A DNA stretch of 64,000 nt from Luteococcus sp052116585 (GTDB lineage: Bacteria; Actinomycetota; Actinomycetes; Propionibacteriales; Propionibacteriaceae): contig NZ_JBQKKT010000007.1 in NCBI RefSeq assembly GCF_052116585.1, positions 81,623-145,622 of the forward strand. Reading direction: 5' to 3'. The notes beneath the pieces are model-generated. The model had not been told where the DNA came from, made no database searches, and saw only the letters and a program-made list of their open reading frames with translations. Made by a program: the position numbers and the translations under genes. Positions 15,431 to 23,365 of this stretch are shown here, in pieces (position 1 is the first letter of the stretch; every line of letters begins with the position of its first letter).

Positions 15431-17376
15431 CCAGGCCAGAGCAGCGAGGCATGGGCGCGCTGCGCCGTGCCCAGTCCGTCACCGGGCTGATCTCCACGGC
15501 CCCCGCACTGCGCGTGCTGGGCCTGGCCTCGCTTGCCCTCACCCTGCCCACCGAGACCTTCTTCTTCGTCACCCGGTTCGCGGCAGTCAGCCCCCAAGCG
15601 CTGCCCGGCCTGGTCTTGCTGGTCGCCTCCCAGCTGCTGACGGGAGTGGCGCTCCTGACCCGCCGCCACCATCGGGCGCTTCCATGGCTGCTGCTCGCGA
15701 TGCTGCTCGGCGCCATCGTGCTGATGATGCGCCACACCGGCGCCTTCGAGGCTGCTGACGTGCTGGTGCCGGGCTACTGGGCCTTTCCCATGTTCGCCCT
15801 GGCCATGCGCTCGGGCGACCGTCGGGACTATGTCCCCTTTGCCGCGCTGGGCACGGCCGCCCTGCTGCTGACCCAGCACCTCGCCGTCGGAACGCGCAGC
15901 TGGGAAGACCTGGCGGATCACCTGTTCATCATCCAGCCGGCGATCCTGGCGCTTCTCTTCGGCGATGCGGTGATCTCCGTGGAACGGGCGCGCAGAACCG
16001 CCGTCGAGCGGCAACTGGCCGCCCGGCAGGACAAGGACGAGTTGGAGCGCGAGAACCTTGGCCAACGGGCCGCCGACGACCTGCTGGATCGGCACGTGCT
16101 GCCGGCACTGCAACGCACCGGCGCTGGACAGTCCCAACAGTCTTCCGTCCGGCGCCGTGGGCAACATCCGGCGGCAGTGCTGTGTGCAGCGGCCTGGCAG
16201 CGCGTCAGGCAGGCCATGGAACGCCGGCGGACCGCCCCGATCGAGGTGATGCTCCAACAGGACGTCGCCCTGGAGTCCATCCCCCTCGCCGTCGAGGGCC
16301 GCACGGCGCCGGTGCCGACGGCGCTGGCCGAGGCCGTCACGGACGCCACGCGGGCCTTCCTGCTCGACGTGGGCGAACCAGCTCGCGCCGCCCGGGTTCT
16401 GGTCCGCGGCGCCGACGATGCCCGCAAGGTGGTTGTCACCCGCGAGGACACCGGCCCGGGCCTGGAGATCGGCCGACTGACACACGGTGACCAGATCTTC
16501 CGCAGGATGGACGACGTGGGCGGGGCGGCGAGCACCTCAGGGGATGGTCGCGCGGTCCTGACCCTGCGCTGGCCCCGCGACGACCATGCCGCGACCGCCG
16601 CATGGCGAGAGGCGCCCAACCAACTGGTCCGCCGCAAGCTGACTCGCACGGCATGGCCGACGCTGGTCACCACGGCCCTGATGACGCTCCTGGTCAGCCC
16701 GCGGCTGTCCGACCCCCGCGCGGGCCTGCTGACCGGTCTGGGGATCGCCGCGCTGGGCATCCTGACTGCCCTGGTCCTGCAGCGACGAGCCCTGTCCACG
16801 GTCAGCCAGTTCGCCCTGCTGGCCCTGGCCATCGGGGCCTGGGCCGTGAACCTCTGGCTGCTTCCCGAGAGCCCTGCGCTGGACTATCCCCTGTGGATTG
16901 CGTGGGGATCGACGGCAGTGGTCCACCTGGTGGTGCTCTCCGGTGGGCTACGGATCGGGGCAGTGCTCACCGCCCTGTGGACCACGGCCCAGGTGGGCGG
17001 TCTGGTGCTGCGCTATGGCTGGGAACTGGCGTCAGAGCACTCCTTCCTGGTGGTCACTGGCGCCGGCGACGTGCTGGTGACCTTGCTGGTCTTGTGGGTG
17101 GCGCGCTGGACCGCCGCGCAGGAGGCGGAGGCCACCGACATCGCGAGCCGTCTGCGCGCCGCTGCCACCCTGGTGCAGATGCGGTCCGGCGTGCAGCACC
17201 ACTGGGGGCCGGCGGTCACCGAGGGGGCCCTGCCACTGCTGCGGCGCATCGCTGCCGGGGAATTGGACCCCGCCGATCCGCGGGTGCAGGCCGATGCCAG
17301 GTGGGCGGTCCAGCGGGTCCGCCGGGAACGTTCTCCCCTGGCCCCACTGCACGCCGCGGGGGCGGAGCGAGACTGA
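15427..17376 (+). CDS. Tandem, degenerate sensor-kinase-like membrane protein
   Basis: A 649-residue protein in four blocks. Residues 1-185: about six membrane helices. Residues 190-400: a coiled linker then a domain that aligns with a histidine-kinase ATPase in outline (ALAEAVTDATRAFLL for the N box, EDTGPGLEIG for the G1 box, GGAASTSGDGRAVLTLRWP at the end), but key Asn, Asp and Gly residues are lost. Residues 415-560: a second set of about five helices. Residues 570-649: a fragment like the dimerisation part of a second kinase (RRIAAGELDPADPRVQADAR), then a stop with no second ATPase. It looks like two related membrane-kinase modules in tandem, the second cut short. It is translationally coupled to the phosphatase gene. 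Function unknown; catalytic activity is doubtful. Confidence 0.75.
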   Translation: MTRPEQRGMGALRRAQSVTGLISTAPALRVLGLASLALTLPTETFFFVTRFAAVSPQALPGLVLLVASQLLTGVALLTRRHHRALPWLLLAMLLGAIVLMMRHTGAFEAADVLVPGYWAFPMFALAMRSGDRRDYVPFAALGTAALLLTQHLAVGTRSWEDLADHLFIIQPAILALLFGDAVISVERARRTAVERQLAARQDKDELERENLGQRAADDLLDRHVLPALQRTGAGQSQQSSVRRRGQHPAAVLCAAAWQRVRQAMERRRTAPIEVMLQQDVALESIPLAVEGRTAPVPTALAEAVTDATRAFLLDVGEPARAARVLVRGADDARKVVVTREDTGPGLEIGRLTHGDQIFRRMDDVGGAASTSGDGRAVLTLRWPRDDHAATAAWREAPNQLVRRKLTRTAWPTLVTTALMTLLVSPRLSDPRAGLLTGLGIAALGILTALVLQRRALSTVSQFALLALAIGAWAVNLWLLPESPALDYPLWIAWGSTAVVHLVVLSGGLRIGAVLTALWTTAQVGGLVLRYGWELASEHSFLVVTGAGDVLVTLLVLWVARWTAAQEAEATDIASRLRAAATLVQMRSGVQHHWGPAVTEGALPLLRRIAAGELDPADPRVQADARWAVQRVRRERSPLAPLHAAGAERD

Positions 17377-17401
17377 ACCGCCGCGGGCCGCGCAGGCTGG
17401 C

Positions 17402-17407
17402 TAGGCT
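17402..17407 (+). promoter_or_regulatory. -10 TAGGCT, 6 nt before S51-like gene ATG
   Basis: TAGGCT followed by 6 nt and the ATG at 17414, with no Shine-Dalgarno: a good leaderless promoter candidate. It suggests this gene is not simply read from the upstream operon. Confidence 0.5.
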
Positions 17408-17413
17408 GGTTGC

Positions 17414-18820
17414 ATGACCATGTTCCTGGTGGGAAGCGGCCCGTCCGACACCCTTGACAGCGTCCATGCCCAGTTCGTCGAGAGCGCGAAGAAGCGCGGC
17501 ACTCGCGTGGCCATCGCGCTGCTCGGCACCGAGGACGAGGCACGAGAGCAGCTCGCGAGTTATGCCGAGCCGATCACGTCGCGCTGGCCGGAGGCCCAGA
17601 TCGAGCCCGTCTGGCTGGACGACGAACCAGACCAGGCCCTGAACACGACCGTCTGGCCGGCCGAGCCCGAGGGCCTCGCTGCCCTCGTCGTAGCTGGCGG
17701 GTGGACGCCCGGCTATCTCGACGCGCTGCGTCCCCGCCGTGAGCTGATCGCCACCCTGGTGCGTCGAGGCGTGCCCTATCTGGGCTATTCGGCGGGTGCC
17801 GCGGTGGTAGGCAAGCGTTCCCTGGTGGGCGGTTGGAAGTTCCGCGGGCGCCAGGTGGCTCCCGAGATCTGGGGCGAGGGGCTGGAGGAGCTCGAGCTGC
17901 GCGACGGTCTGGCGCTGATCGGCCCCTCGGTGGACGTGCACGGTGACGTCGCCGGGCTGGGCGCTGGTCTGGCCGCGCTGGAGAAGGGCGACGTGACCAC
18001 GGTGGTCTCCATCGACGAGGGCACCTGTCTGGTGGTTGATCCGGTCAGCGGACGCACCCGGGTGGAGGGGACGCAGCGCGTGCACTGGCTCACCAGGGAG
18101 GGCTCCGTGAGTGTGGTCCGGCATGAGTCCAGCGCCGCCGAACTCGAGCGCCACCAGGGTTACCTGCAGGCGGAGAAGGAGGCAGCTGAGCGCGAGGAGG
18201 AGGCCCGACGCGCGGCGGCGGAGAAGGCGGCAGCCGAGAAGGCCGAGGCCGAGCGTCTGGCCGCAGAGGAACGCGCCCGCCGACAGGCCGAGCAGGCGGC
18301 GCTGCGTGCCGAGCAGCAGCGCCAGGAGCGCGAGCGACTGGAGGCCGAGGAGAAGGAGCGCGAGGCCCGCGAGGCGGAGCGTGCCCGGATCGCGGCCGAG
18401 AAGGCGGAGGAGGAGGCCCGCGCCCGAGCCGCCGAAGAGGCCGAGGCAGAAGCCCGCCGCCAGGCAGAAGAGGCGGAATCGCAGCCGGAAGACGAAACGC
18501 AGCCTGCGCCGGAAAGCCAGCCAGGGGAACCCGAGCTTCCGGCCGAGGGCCCCGGGGAGCCCCCGGTGATCATGCACACCATGCCCGTCCTGGACGATGC
18601 CGGCACCGCACCCATCCAGGAGGCCGAGCCGGTGATCGTTCCCGAGCAGGAGAGCGAGGCGGCTCCGCAGGACGAGGACCTGCCCACGATCGAGGCCGAC
18701 GAGGACCCCGTCGGGGAGCCGGAACCGGGCGAAGCGGGGCCGGACGAAGCGGGGCCGGACGAGCCCACCGAGGGCGAGACCCCGGCCGACGATCCCGACG
18801 CTGAGGACGAGCAGCCCTAG
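17414..18820 (+). CDS. Peptidase S51-like protein with long coiled-coil and acidic tail
   Basis: A 468-residue fusion. Residues 1-235 form a class-I-glutaminase-like domain of the S51 (dipeptidase E/cyanophycinase) type: the nucleophile elbow GYSAGAAVVG near residue 122 places Ser where PepE has GxSAG, and VVAGGWTPGYLDAL near 93 matches the preceding substrate loop. Residues 240-355 are almost pure Ala/Glu/Arg heptads (AEKAAAEKAEAERLAAEERA), a long single coiled coil. The last 110 residues are Pro/Glu/Asp-rich and disordered, with no membrane anchor. Most S51 proteins end at 230-280 residues, so the tail is unusual. Catalytic activity, substrate and the partner held by the coil are unknown. 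Confidence 0.75.
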   Translation: MTMFLVGSGPSDTLDSVHAQFVESAKKRGTRVAIALLGTEDEAREQLASYAEPITSRWPEAQIEPVWLDDEPDQALNTTVWPAEPEGLAALVVAGGWTPGYLDALRPRRELIATLVRRGVPYLGYSAGAAVVGKRSLVGGWKFRGRQVAPEIWGEGLEELELRDGLALIGPSVDVHGDVAGLGAGLAALEKGDVTTVVSIDEGTCLVVDPVSGRTRVEGTQRVHWLTREGSVSVVRHESSAAELERHQGYLQAEKEAAEREEEARRAAAEKAAAEKAEAERLAAEERARRQAEQAALRAEQQRQERERLEAEEKEREAREAERARIAAEKAEEEARARAAEEAEAEARRQAEEAESQPEDETQPAPESQPGEPELPAEGPGEPPVIMHTMPVLDDAGTAPIQEAEPVIVPEQESEAAPQDEDLPTIEADEDPVGEPEPGEAGPDEAGPDEPTEGETPADDPDAEDEQP

Positions 18821-18822
18821 GT

Positions 18823-20043
18823 GTGACCGCTCCCGCCAGCACCAGCCGCGGACATCGTCCCGGGGAGAGCGCCTATCGCAACACGACGGTGGCGCTCTTC
18901 CTGGCCGGGCTGGCCACCTTCGCGACGCTCTACTGCACGCAGCCGCTGCTGCCGGTGCTGGGTGAGGTCTTCTCGATCACGCCTGCCCAGACGGCACTCT
19001 CGGTCTCCGTCACCACGCTTGCACTGGGCGGTGCTCTGCTCTTCCTCGGGCCCGTCTCCGACGCGGTCGGACGCACCAATGTGATGCTGACCAGCCTGTT
19101 CGCGTCGGCCGTGCTCACCCTGGTGAGCGCCGTCAGTCCCACATGGCATCTGCTGCTGGCCAGTCGAGCGCTCCTGGGGCTGTGCGTCGCGGGGCTGCCG
19201 GCCGTGGCGGTGGCCTACCTGCGGGAGGAGATCGATGCGTCGGCCGCCAGCCGGGCCACGGGTCTCTACATCGGCGGCACCGCGCTGGGGGGCATGTCGG
19301 GACGGCTGGTCACGGGAGCGCTGGCGGATCTCTTCGGCTGGCGGTCGGCGATCGCGGGCATCGGACTGCTGGCGCTGGCCTGTGCCGTGGCCGTCTGGCT
19401 CCTGCTGCCGCGCTCGCGGCACTTCGTGGCCCAGCCTCTGTCCCCCGCCACGTTGACCCGCAAGACCCTCGACCTGCTGGGCAACCGCGTGCAGCTGGCC
19501 CTGATGGGCGTTGGCTTCCTGGGGATGGGGGCCTTCGTCGCGTGCTTCAATGCCATGGGCTTCCGATTGGCGGCCCCACCCTACGAGCTGTCCGTTGGCG
19601 TCGCCGGCCTGGTCTTCCTGGTCTATGCGCTGGGCTCGTGGAGTTCGGCGCGCGCTGGCCGGGCGACGGAGCGACACCCGGCGAGCACCGTCGTGCTGGG
19701 CGGACTGGGTCTGCACCTGGGCGGGATCGCGCTGACGGCAGCCCGGCAGCTTCCGCTGGTGGTGCTGGGCCTCGCCCTGGTGTCCGTGGGTTTCTTCGCC
19801 GCCCACGGTGTGGCCAGCGCCTGGGTCTCCGCCAATGCCGTGGAGAACCGGCTCGGGACTGGGCAGGCCGCGTCGCTCTACCTCTTTGCCTACTATCTGG
19901 GCAGTTCGACGGCTGGTACCGCCGCGGGATGGGCCTGGAGCAGGTGGGCCTGGCCCGGAGTCACCGTGCTCACCGGCGGACTCATCGCCGCTGCCCTGCT
20001 GCTGGTGCTGTTGGCCGACCGGGCCGGGCGTCGCTCCCGCTGA
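18823..20043 (+). CDS. MFS exporter, YnfM/AraJ-like
   Basis: A 406-residue MFS protein with twelve predicted helices. The N-terminal segment FATLYCTQPLLPVLGEVF near residue 35 and LGPVSDAVGRTNVM near 80 (loop 2-3 signature) are typical of the YnfM-type drug/sugar efflux group. GTG at 18823 begins 2 nt after the stop of the preceding gene and has a poor ribosome site, so translational coupling is likely. Substrate unknown. It ends in front of a repeat block and a strong bidirectional terminator. Confidence 0.85.
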   Translation: MTAPASTSRGHRPGESAYRNTTVALFLAGLATFATLYCTQPLLPVLGEVFSITPAQTALSVSVTTLALGGALLFLGPVSDAVGRTNVMLTSLFASAVLTLVSAVSPTWHLLLASRALLGLCVAGLPAVAVAYLREEIDASAASRATGLYIGGTALGGMSGRLVTGALADLFGWRSAIAGIGLLALACAVAVWLLLPRSRHFVAQPLSPATLTRKTLDLLGNRVQLALMGVGFLGMGAFVACFNAMGFRLAAPPYELSVGVAGLVFLVYALGSWSSARAGRATERHPASTVVLGGLGLHLGGIALTAARQLPLVVLGLALVSVGFFAAHGVASAWVSANAVENRLGTGQAASLYLFAYYLGSSTAGTAAGWAWSRWAWPGVTVLTGGLIAAALLLVLLADRAGRRSR

Positions 20044-20097
20044 TCCTCGTCGCGTCAACAGCCGGGGTCCGAGGTCCCCCCGTGGATTCCAGCCCGG

Positions 20098-20158
20098 CGC
20101 GTGGGTTCCATCACCCCGCGTGCGCCACAACCATCGCGAGCCCACCAAACCCACGCGA
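20098..20158 (+). repeat. 61-bp CGCGTGGG element, copy 3
   Basis: Begins CGCGTGGGTTCCATCACC, has CCGCGTGCGCCAC and ATCGCGAGCCC inside, and ends ACCAAACCCACGCGA. It differs from copy 4 at one position and from copy 6 (58109) at a minority of positions, nearly all in the middle. Confidence 0.85.
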
Positions 20159-20217
20159 CGCCGCATCTGGCGCAGCCGGCCCGCCACAGGCTCCACCCCG
20201 CGTGGATTCCAGCCCGG

Positions 20218-20278
20218 CGCGTGGGTTCCATCACCCCGCGTGCGGCACAACCATCGCGAGCCCACCAAACCCACGCGA
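20218..20278 (+). repeat. 61-bp CGCGTGGG element, copy 4
   Basis: Same as copy 3 except G for C in CGTGCGGCAC. The identical upstream flank (GTGGATTCCAGCCCGG) shows that copies 3 and 4 arose by a recent 120-bp tandem duplication. Confidence 0.85.
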
Positions 20279-20371
20279 GCCGAGAAGCAAGGTCCCCGGG
20301 GCCCAACCAAACCCACGCGAGCCGGGAGAAGGGGCCCCGAGCCCCGAGCCCCGAGCCCCCACCAACGCCAC

Positions 20372-20403
20372 GGGGGCGTGTGGACCACAGTCCACACGCC
20401 CCC
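20372..20403. terminator. Bidirectional terminator, MFS / mhpC
   Basis: GGGGGCGTGTGGAC, loop CACA, GTCCACACGCCCCC: a perfect 14-bp stem between the converging MFS and mhpC genes. Confidence 0.8.
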
Positions 20404-20432
20404 ATGCCACGGATCCCCGCCGGGAGAACCCG

Positions 20433-21266
20433 TCAGTTGGCCAGGAAGCTGAGCACCTGGCGGTTGAACTCCTCGGTGTGCTCGATCTGCAGCCAGTGGC
20501 CGCAGCGGTTGATCAGGATGAGACGGGAATCCGGGATCAGCGAGGTCAGGCGCAGCGAGTGCTCGAAGGGCACGACGCGGTCGTCGCGGCCGTGGAAGAG
20601 CAGCGCCGGGGCCTTGATGGTGCGCACCTTGGCGAAGTCCAGCTCCACGACGGCGCGCTTGCCGGTGCCGTCGATGAAGTTCTGGTTGTGCTCGGGGTGG
20701 GCCTTCACCATGTCTGCACGGCCCTGGATCAGCTCGTCGGTGGCGAAGGAGCTGTCGAAGGTCATGATGTCGACCAGCTCGCGCATGGTCTCGAAGGAGG
20801 GCTCACGGTAGCCCTTCTGCAGGATCTTCAGGCCCTCGGTGAAGCCGGCCGCACCGAAGAGCGACGAGCTGCCGGAGCTGGAGCCCATGGTGATGAGCTT
20901 CTCGACGCGCTCGGGGTGCTCGTAGCCGAAGCGCACGGTGGTGCCGCCGCCCATCGAGTTGCCGATCACGGCGGCGGCCTTGTCGACGCCCAGCTCGTCC
21001 ATCAGGTCGGCCAGGGCGGTCGAGTGGTCGCGCTCCTGGTAGGTCACCGGATCGGACTCGCCCCAGCCGGGCATGTCGACGGCGATGACGCGGTACTGCT
21101 CGGCCAGCACCGGGATGTTCTTGCTGAAGTTGCTCCAGCCGGTGGCGCCGGGGCCGGAGCCGTGCAGCATGAAGATGACCTGGTCACCCGAGCCGGCCTC
21201 GTTGATGTGGATGTTCCACCGACGGGTCTTGACCATCTTGGAGGTGGAGTCATAGGTGATGTCCAT
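20433..21266 (-). CDS. mhpC: Meta-cleavage product hydrolase, MhpC type
   Basis: A 277-residue alpha/beta hydrolase that splits the ring-cleavage product 2-hydroxy-6-oxo-nonadienedioate to 2-hydroxypentadienoate and succinate. The oxyanion strand MLHGSGPGATGWSNF near residue 33, nucleophile elbow GNSMGG (Ser104), acid FHGRDDRVVP near 222 and histidine RCGHWLQIEH near 252 make the complete triad region of C-C bond hydrolases. It is the last gene of the leftward mhpDFEBC set. Related substrates (biphenyl or phenol meta-cleavage products) cannot be ruled out from the sequence alone; mhpB next door favours the phenylpropionate route. Confidence 0.88.
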   Translation of the reverse strand: MDITYDSTSKMVKTRRWNIHINEAGSGDQVIFMLHGSGPGATGWSNFSKNIPVLAEQYRVIAVDMPGWGESDPVTYQERDHSTALADLMDELGVDKAAAVIGNSMGGGTTVRFGYEHPERVEKLITMGSSSGSSSLFGAAGFTEGLKILQKGYREPSFETMRELVDIMTFDSSFATDELIQGRADMVKAHPEHNQNFIDGTGKRAVVELDFAKVRTIKAPALLFHGRDDRVVPFEHSLRLTSLIPDSRLILINRCGHWLQIEHTEEFNRQVLSFLAN

Positions 21267-21312
21267 CGATTCGTTCCCTTCTTGAGAAAACTGTGCGTGG
21301 GTGGTGCTGGGG

Positions 21313-22254
21313 TCAGGCCTTCTGGTTGGCCGTCATGACGCCGAAGCCGGCGATGTAGTGCTTGATCTCGCGGTAGTACTCGTAGTCCACCTGGTAGTCG
21401 CCGATGGCGCCGAAGGCGCTGAAGGCGCTCACCCAGGTGCGCACCTCGTGCGACGAGTTGCCCGCATCGCGCACCATCTCGTCCACCAGCATGGCGTCGA
21501 AACCGGCGACGTCGTGCGTGGCGCACTTCTTCATGAAGTCCTGGTCCCACTCGGGGTTGAGGTCACGGATGGTGGCCTTGCCCTCGACGAAGTCCTTGGC
21601 GGCATTGATGACGCGCTCCTGGCGGGCCTGGCGTGCCTCCGGGGTGGGATTGCGGCCGTCGAGCAGGAACTTGCGGACGTCCTCGCTGGCGGTTGCCCAC
21701 TGCGGCACCGGCGGATCGTGCGAGAGGCCACCCGACGCGATCAGCAGCACGCGCTCGTCGACGGTGGTGGCCCAGCGTCCGATCGCCTCGCCCATCGCGC
21801 GGATGCGACGCATCGGCACGAAGGGACCGGCCACACCGTTCACGAAGACCGGGATGGTGGGAACGGTGTCGATGCCGCCGAAGAGGATCTCCATCGGCTG
21901 CACGGCTCCGTGGTCCAGACCCATGTAGCGCGACATGCACATGTCGACGTCCTGCTCCTGCACGAAACGGACGAGTTCCTCGGCCTTCTCGGTGGGAACG
22001 TCCAGGTCGCCGACCGCGGTGTCATAGTCACCGAGGCCGAAGCCTCGCAGCCCCACGCAGAAGGGCGGCATGGTGTCGTAGAAGAAACCGTTGTAGTGGT
22101 CGGGTGCAAAGTTGATCACCAGCGTCGGATCGAAGTCCTTCACGAACTTCTTCGCGGTGTCGAAGACCCCGTCGAGCTCGGTCTTGAGCTCTTCGGGCAC
22201 GTCGACGAATCCGATCAGCGGTGAGTGCGACATTGCCACGAGTGCTGCGGGCAT
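21313..22254 (-). CDS. mhpB: 2,3-dihydroxyphenylpropionate 1,2-dioxygenase
   Basis: A 313-residue class III (LigB-type) extradiol dioxygenase that opens the ring of 2,3-dihydroxyphenylpropionate using Fe(II). Metal and acid-base histidines are in ALVAMSHSPLIG near residue 8, NFAPDHYNGFFYD near 50, GLDHGAVQPM near 113 and ASGGLSHDPPVPQW near 173. Length and sequence match MhpB. The start has AGGAGGT at 5 nt. The gap to the upstream mhpE (85 bp) holds a strong hairpin, so mhpBC may be expressed separately from mhpDFE. Confidence 0.92.
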   Translation of the reverse strand: MPAALVAMSHSPLIGFVDVPEELKTELDGVFDTAKKFVKDFDPTLVINFAPDHYNGFFYDTMPPFCVGLRGFGLGDYDTAVGDLDVPTEKAEELVRFVQEQDVDMCMSRYMGLDHGAVQPMEILFGGIDTVPTIPVFVNGVAGPFVPMRRIRAMGEAIGRWATTVDERVLLIASGGLSHDPPVPQWATASEDVRKFLLDGRNPTPEARQARQERVINAAKDFVEGKATIRDLNPEWDQDFMKKCATHDVAGFDAMLVDEMVRDAGNSSHEVRTWVSAFSAFGAIGDYQVDYEYYREIKHYIAGFGVMTANQKA

Positions 22255-22295
22255 TGCTTACCTCCTGTTGCCGGCACCGGGTGCCGAAATGGTGT

Positions 22296-22331
22296 CGGTG
22301 TCCCGACCCCGTCCTTGGGGCCGGGACACCG
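22296..22331 (-). terminator. Intercistronic stem-loop between mhpE and mhpB
   Basis: On the minus strand CGGTGTCCCGGCCCC, loop AAGGAC, GGGGTCGGGACACCG: a 15-bp stem with one G-U pair, placed between two genes of one pathway. It could terminate part of the mhpDFE transcripts, protect a processed 3' end or mark an operon boundary. Confidence 0.6.
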
Positions 22332-22339
22332 GCGGGTGA

Positions 22340-23365
22340 TCAGGCCTGCTGGCCCTGCTTCTTCTTGACCAGGTCGAGTGCGACGTCGACGATCATGTCC
22401 TCCTGGCCGCCGACGAGACGACGCTCACCGCACTCCAGCAGGATCTCGCGCACGTCGACGCCATAGCGCTTCGAGGCGATCTCCGCGTGGCGCAGGAAGG
22501 ACGAGTAGACGCCGGCGTAGCCCAAGCTCAGCGTCTCACGGTCCACCCGAACGGGGCGGTCCTGCAGCGGACGCACAAGGTCTTCTGCAGCATCCTGCAG
22601 CTTGAACAGGTCGCAGCCGTGCTCGAAGCCGTACAGGTTGGCCACGGCGATGAAGGGCTCGATCGGGCAGTTGCCCGCACCGGCGCCCTGGCCGGCCAGC
22701 GACGCGTCGACGCGGTACACGCCGTTCTCCACGGCGACCACGGAGTTGGCCACCGAGAGCGAGAGGTTCTCATGGGCGTGGATGCCGATCTCGGTCTTGT
22801 CGTCCAGCGCGTCGCGGTAGGCCTTGATGCGATCCGCGATGTCGGTCATGGTCATCCGGCCACCGGAGTCGGTGACGTAGACGCAGTGGGCGCCATAGCT
22901 CTCCATTAGCTTGGCCTGCTCGGCCAGCTTGGCGGGCTCGGCCATGTGGCTGAGCATCAGGAAGCCGGAGACGTCCATCCCGATCTCACGGGCGGCGGCA
23001 ATGTGCTGGGCGGAGATGTCGGCCTCGGTGCAGTGCGTCGCGACGCGCACCGAGCGAACCCCCAGGTCGTAGGCCTTGTGCAGCTCCTCCAGCGTGCCGA
23101 CGCCCGGCAGCAGCAGGGTGGTCAGGCGGGCATTCTGCAGCACCTCGGCCGCCGCCTCGATCCACTCCCAGTCGGTATTGGAGCCCGGGCCGTAGTTCAG
23201 CGAGCCACCGGCCAGGCCGTCGCCGTGGGCCACCTCGATGGCGTCGACTCCGGCCTCGTCCAGGGCCTTGACGATGGCCTTGACGTTGTCGGTGGAGATG
23301 CGGTGGCGCACGGCGTGCATGCCGTCGCGCAGCGTGACGTCCTGGACGAAGATCTTCTTGCTCAT
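22340..23365 (-). CDS. mhpE: 4-hydroxy-2-oxovalerate aldolase
   Basis: A 341-residue DRE-TIM/HMGL-like class II aldolase that cleaves 4-hydroxy-2-oxovalerate to pyruvate and acetaldehyde. VTLRDGMHAVRH near residue 10 holds the catalytic Arg-Asp, HAHENLSLSVANS near 196 carries the two metal-binding His, and the C-terminal communication domain ends with QEDMIVDVALDL. Its start overlaps the mhpF stop by 4 nt; the two proteins form a channelling complex that passes acetaldehyde directly to MhpF. Length is typical. Confidence 0.94.
   Translation of the reverse strand: MSKKIFVQDVTLRDGMHAVRHRISTDNVKAIVKALDEAGVDAIEVAHGDGLAGGSLNYGPGSNTDWEWIEAAAEVLQNARLTTLLLPGVGTLEELHKAYDLGVRSVRVATHCTEADISAQHIAAAREIGMDVSGFLMLSHMAEPAKLAEQAKLMESYGAHCVYVTDSGGRMTMTDIADRIKAYRDALDDKTEIGIHAHENLSLSVANSVVAVENGVYRVDASLAGQGAGAGNCPIEPFIAVANLYGFEHGCDLFKLQDAAEDLVRPLQDRPVRVDRETLSLGYAGVYSSFLRHAEIASKRYGVDVREILLECGERRLVGGQEDMIVDVALDLVKKKQGQQA

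Larger units (their letters stand above)
20044..20432. repeat. Repeat block between convergent genes
   Basis: This 389-bp gene-free stretch consists of two direct copies of an about 80-bp sequence (20079-20158 and 20199-20278, one or two mismatches), spaced 120 bp, each ending in a complete 61-bp CGCGTGGG element. A further lone half-site AAACCCACGCGA follows at 20309-20320, then a short CCCCGAG tandem (20340-20360) and a terminator. Confidence 0.85.
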
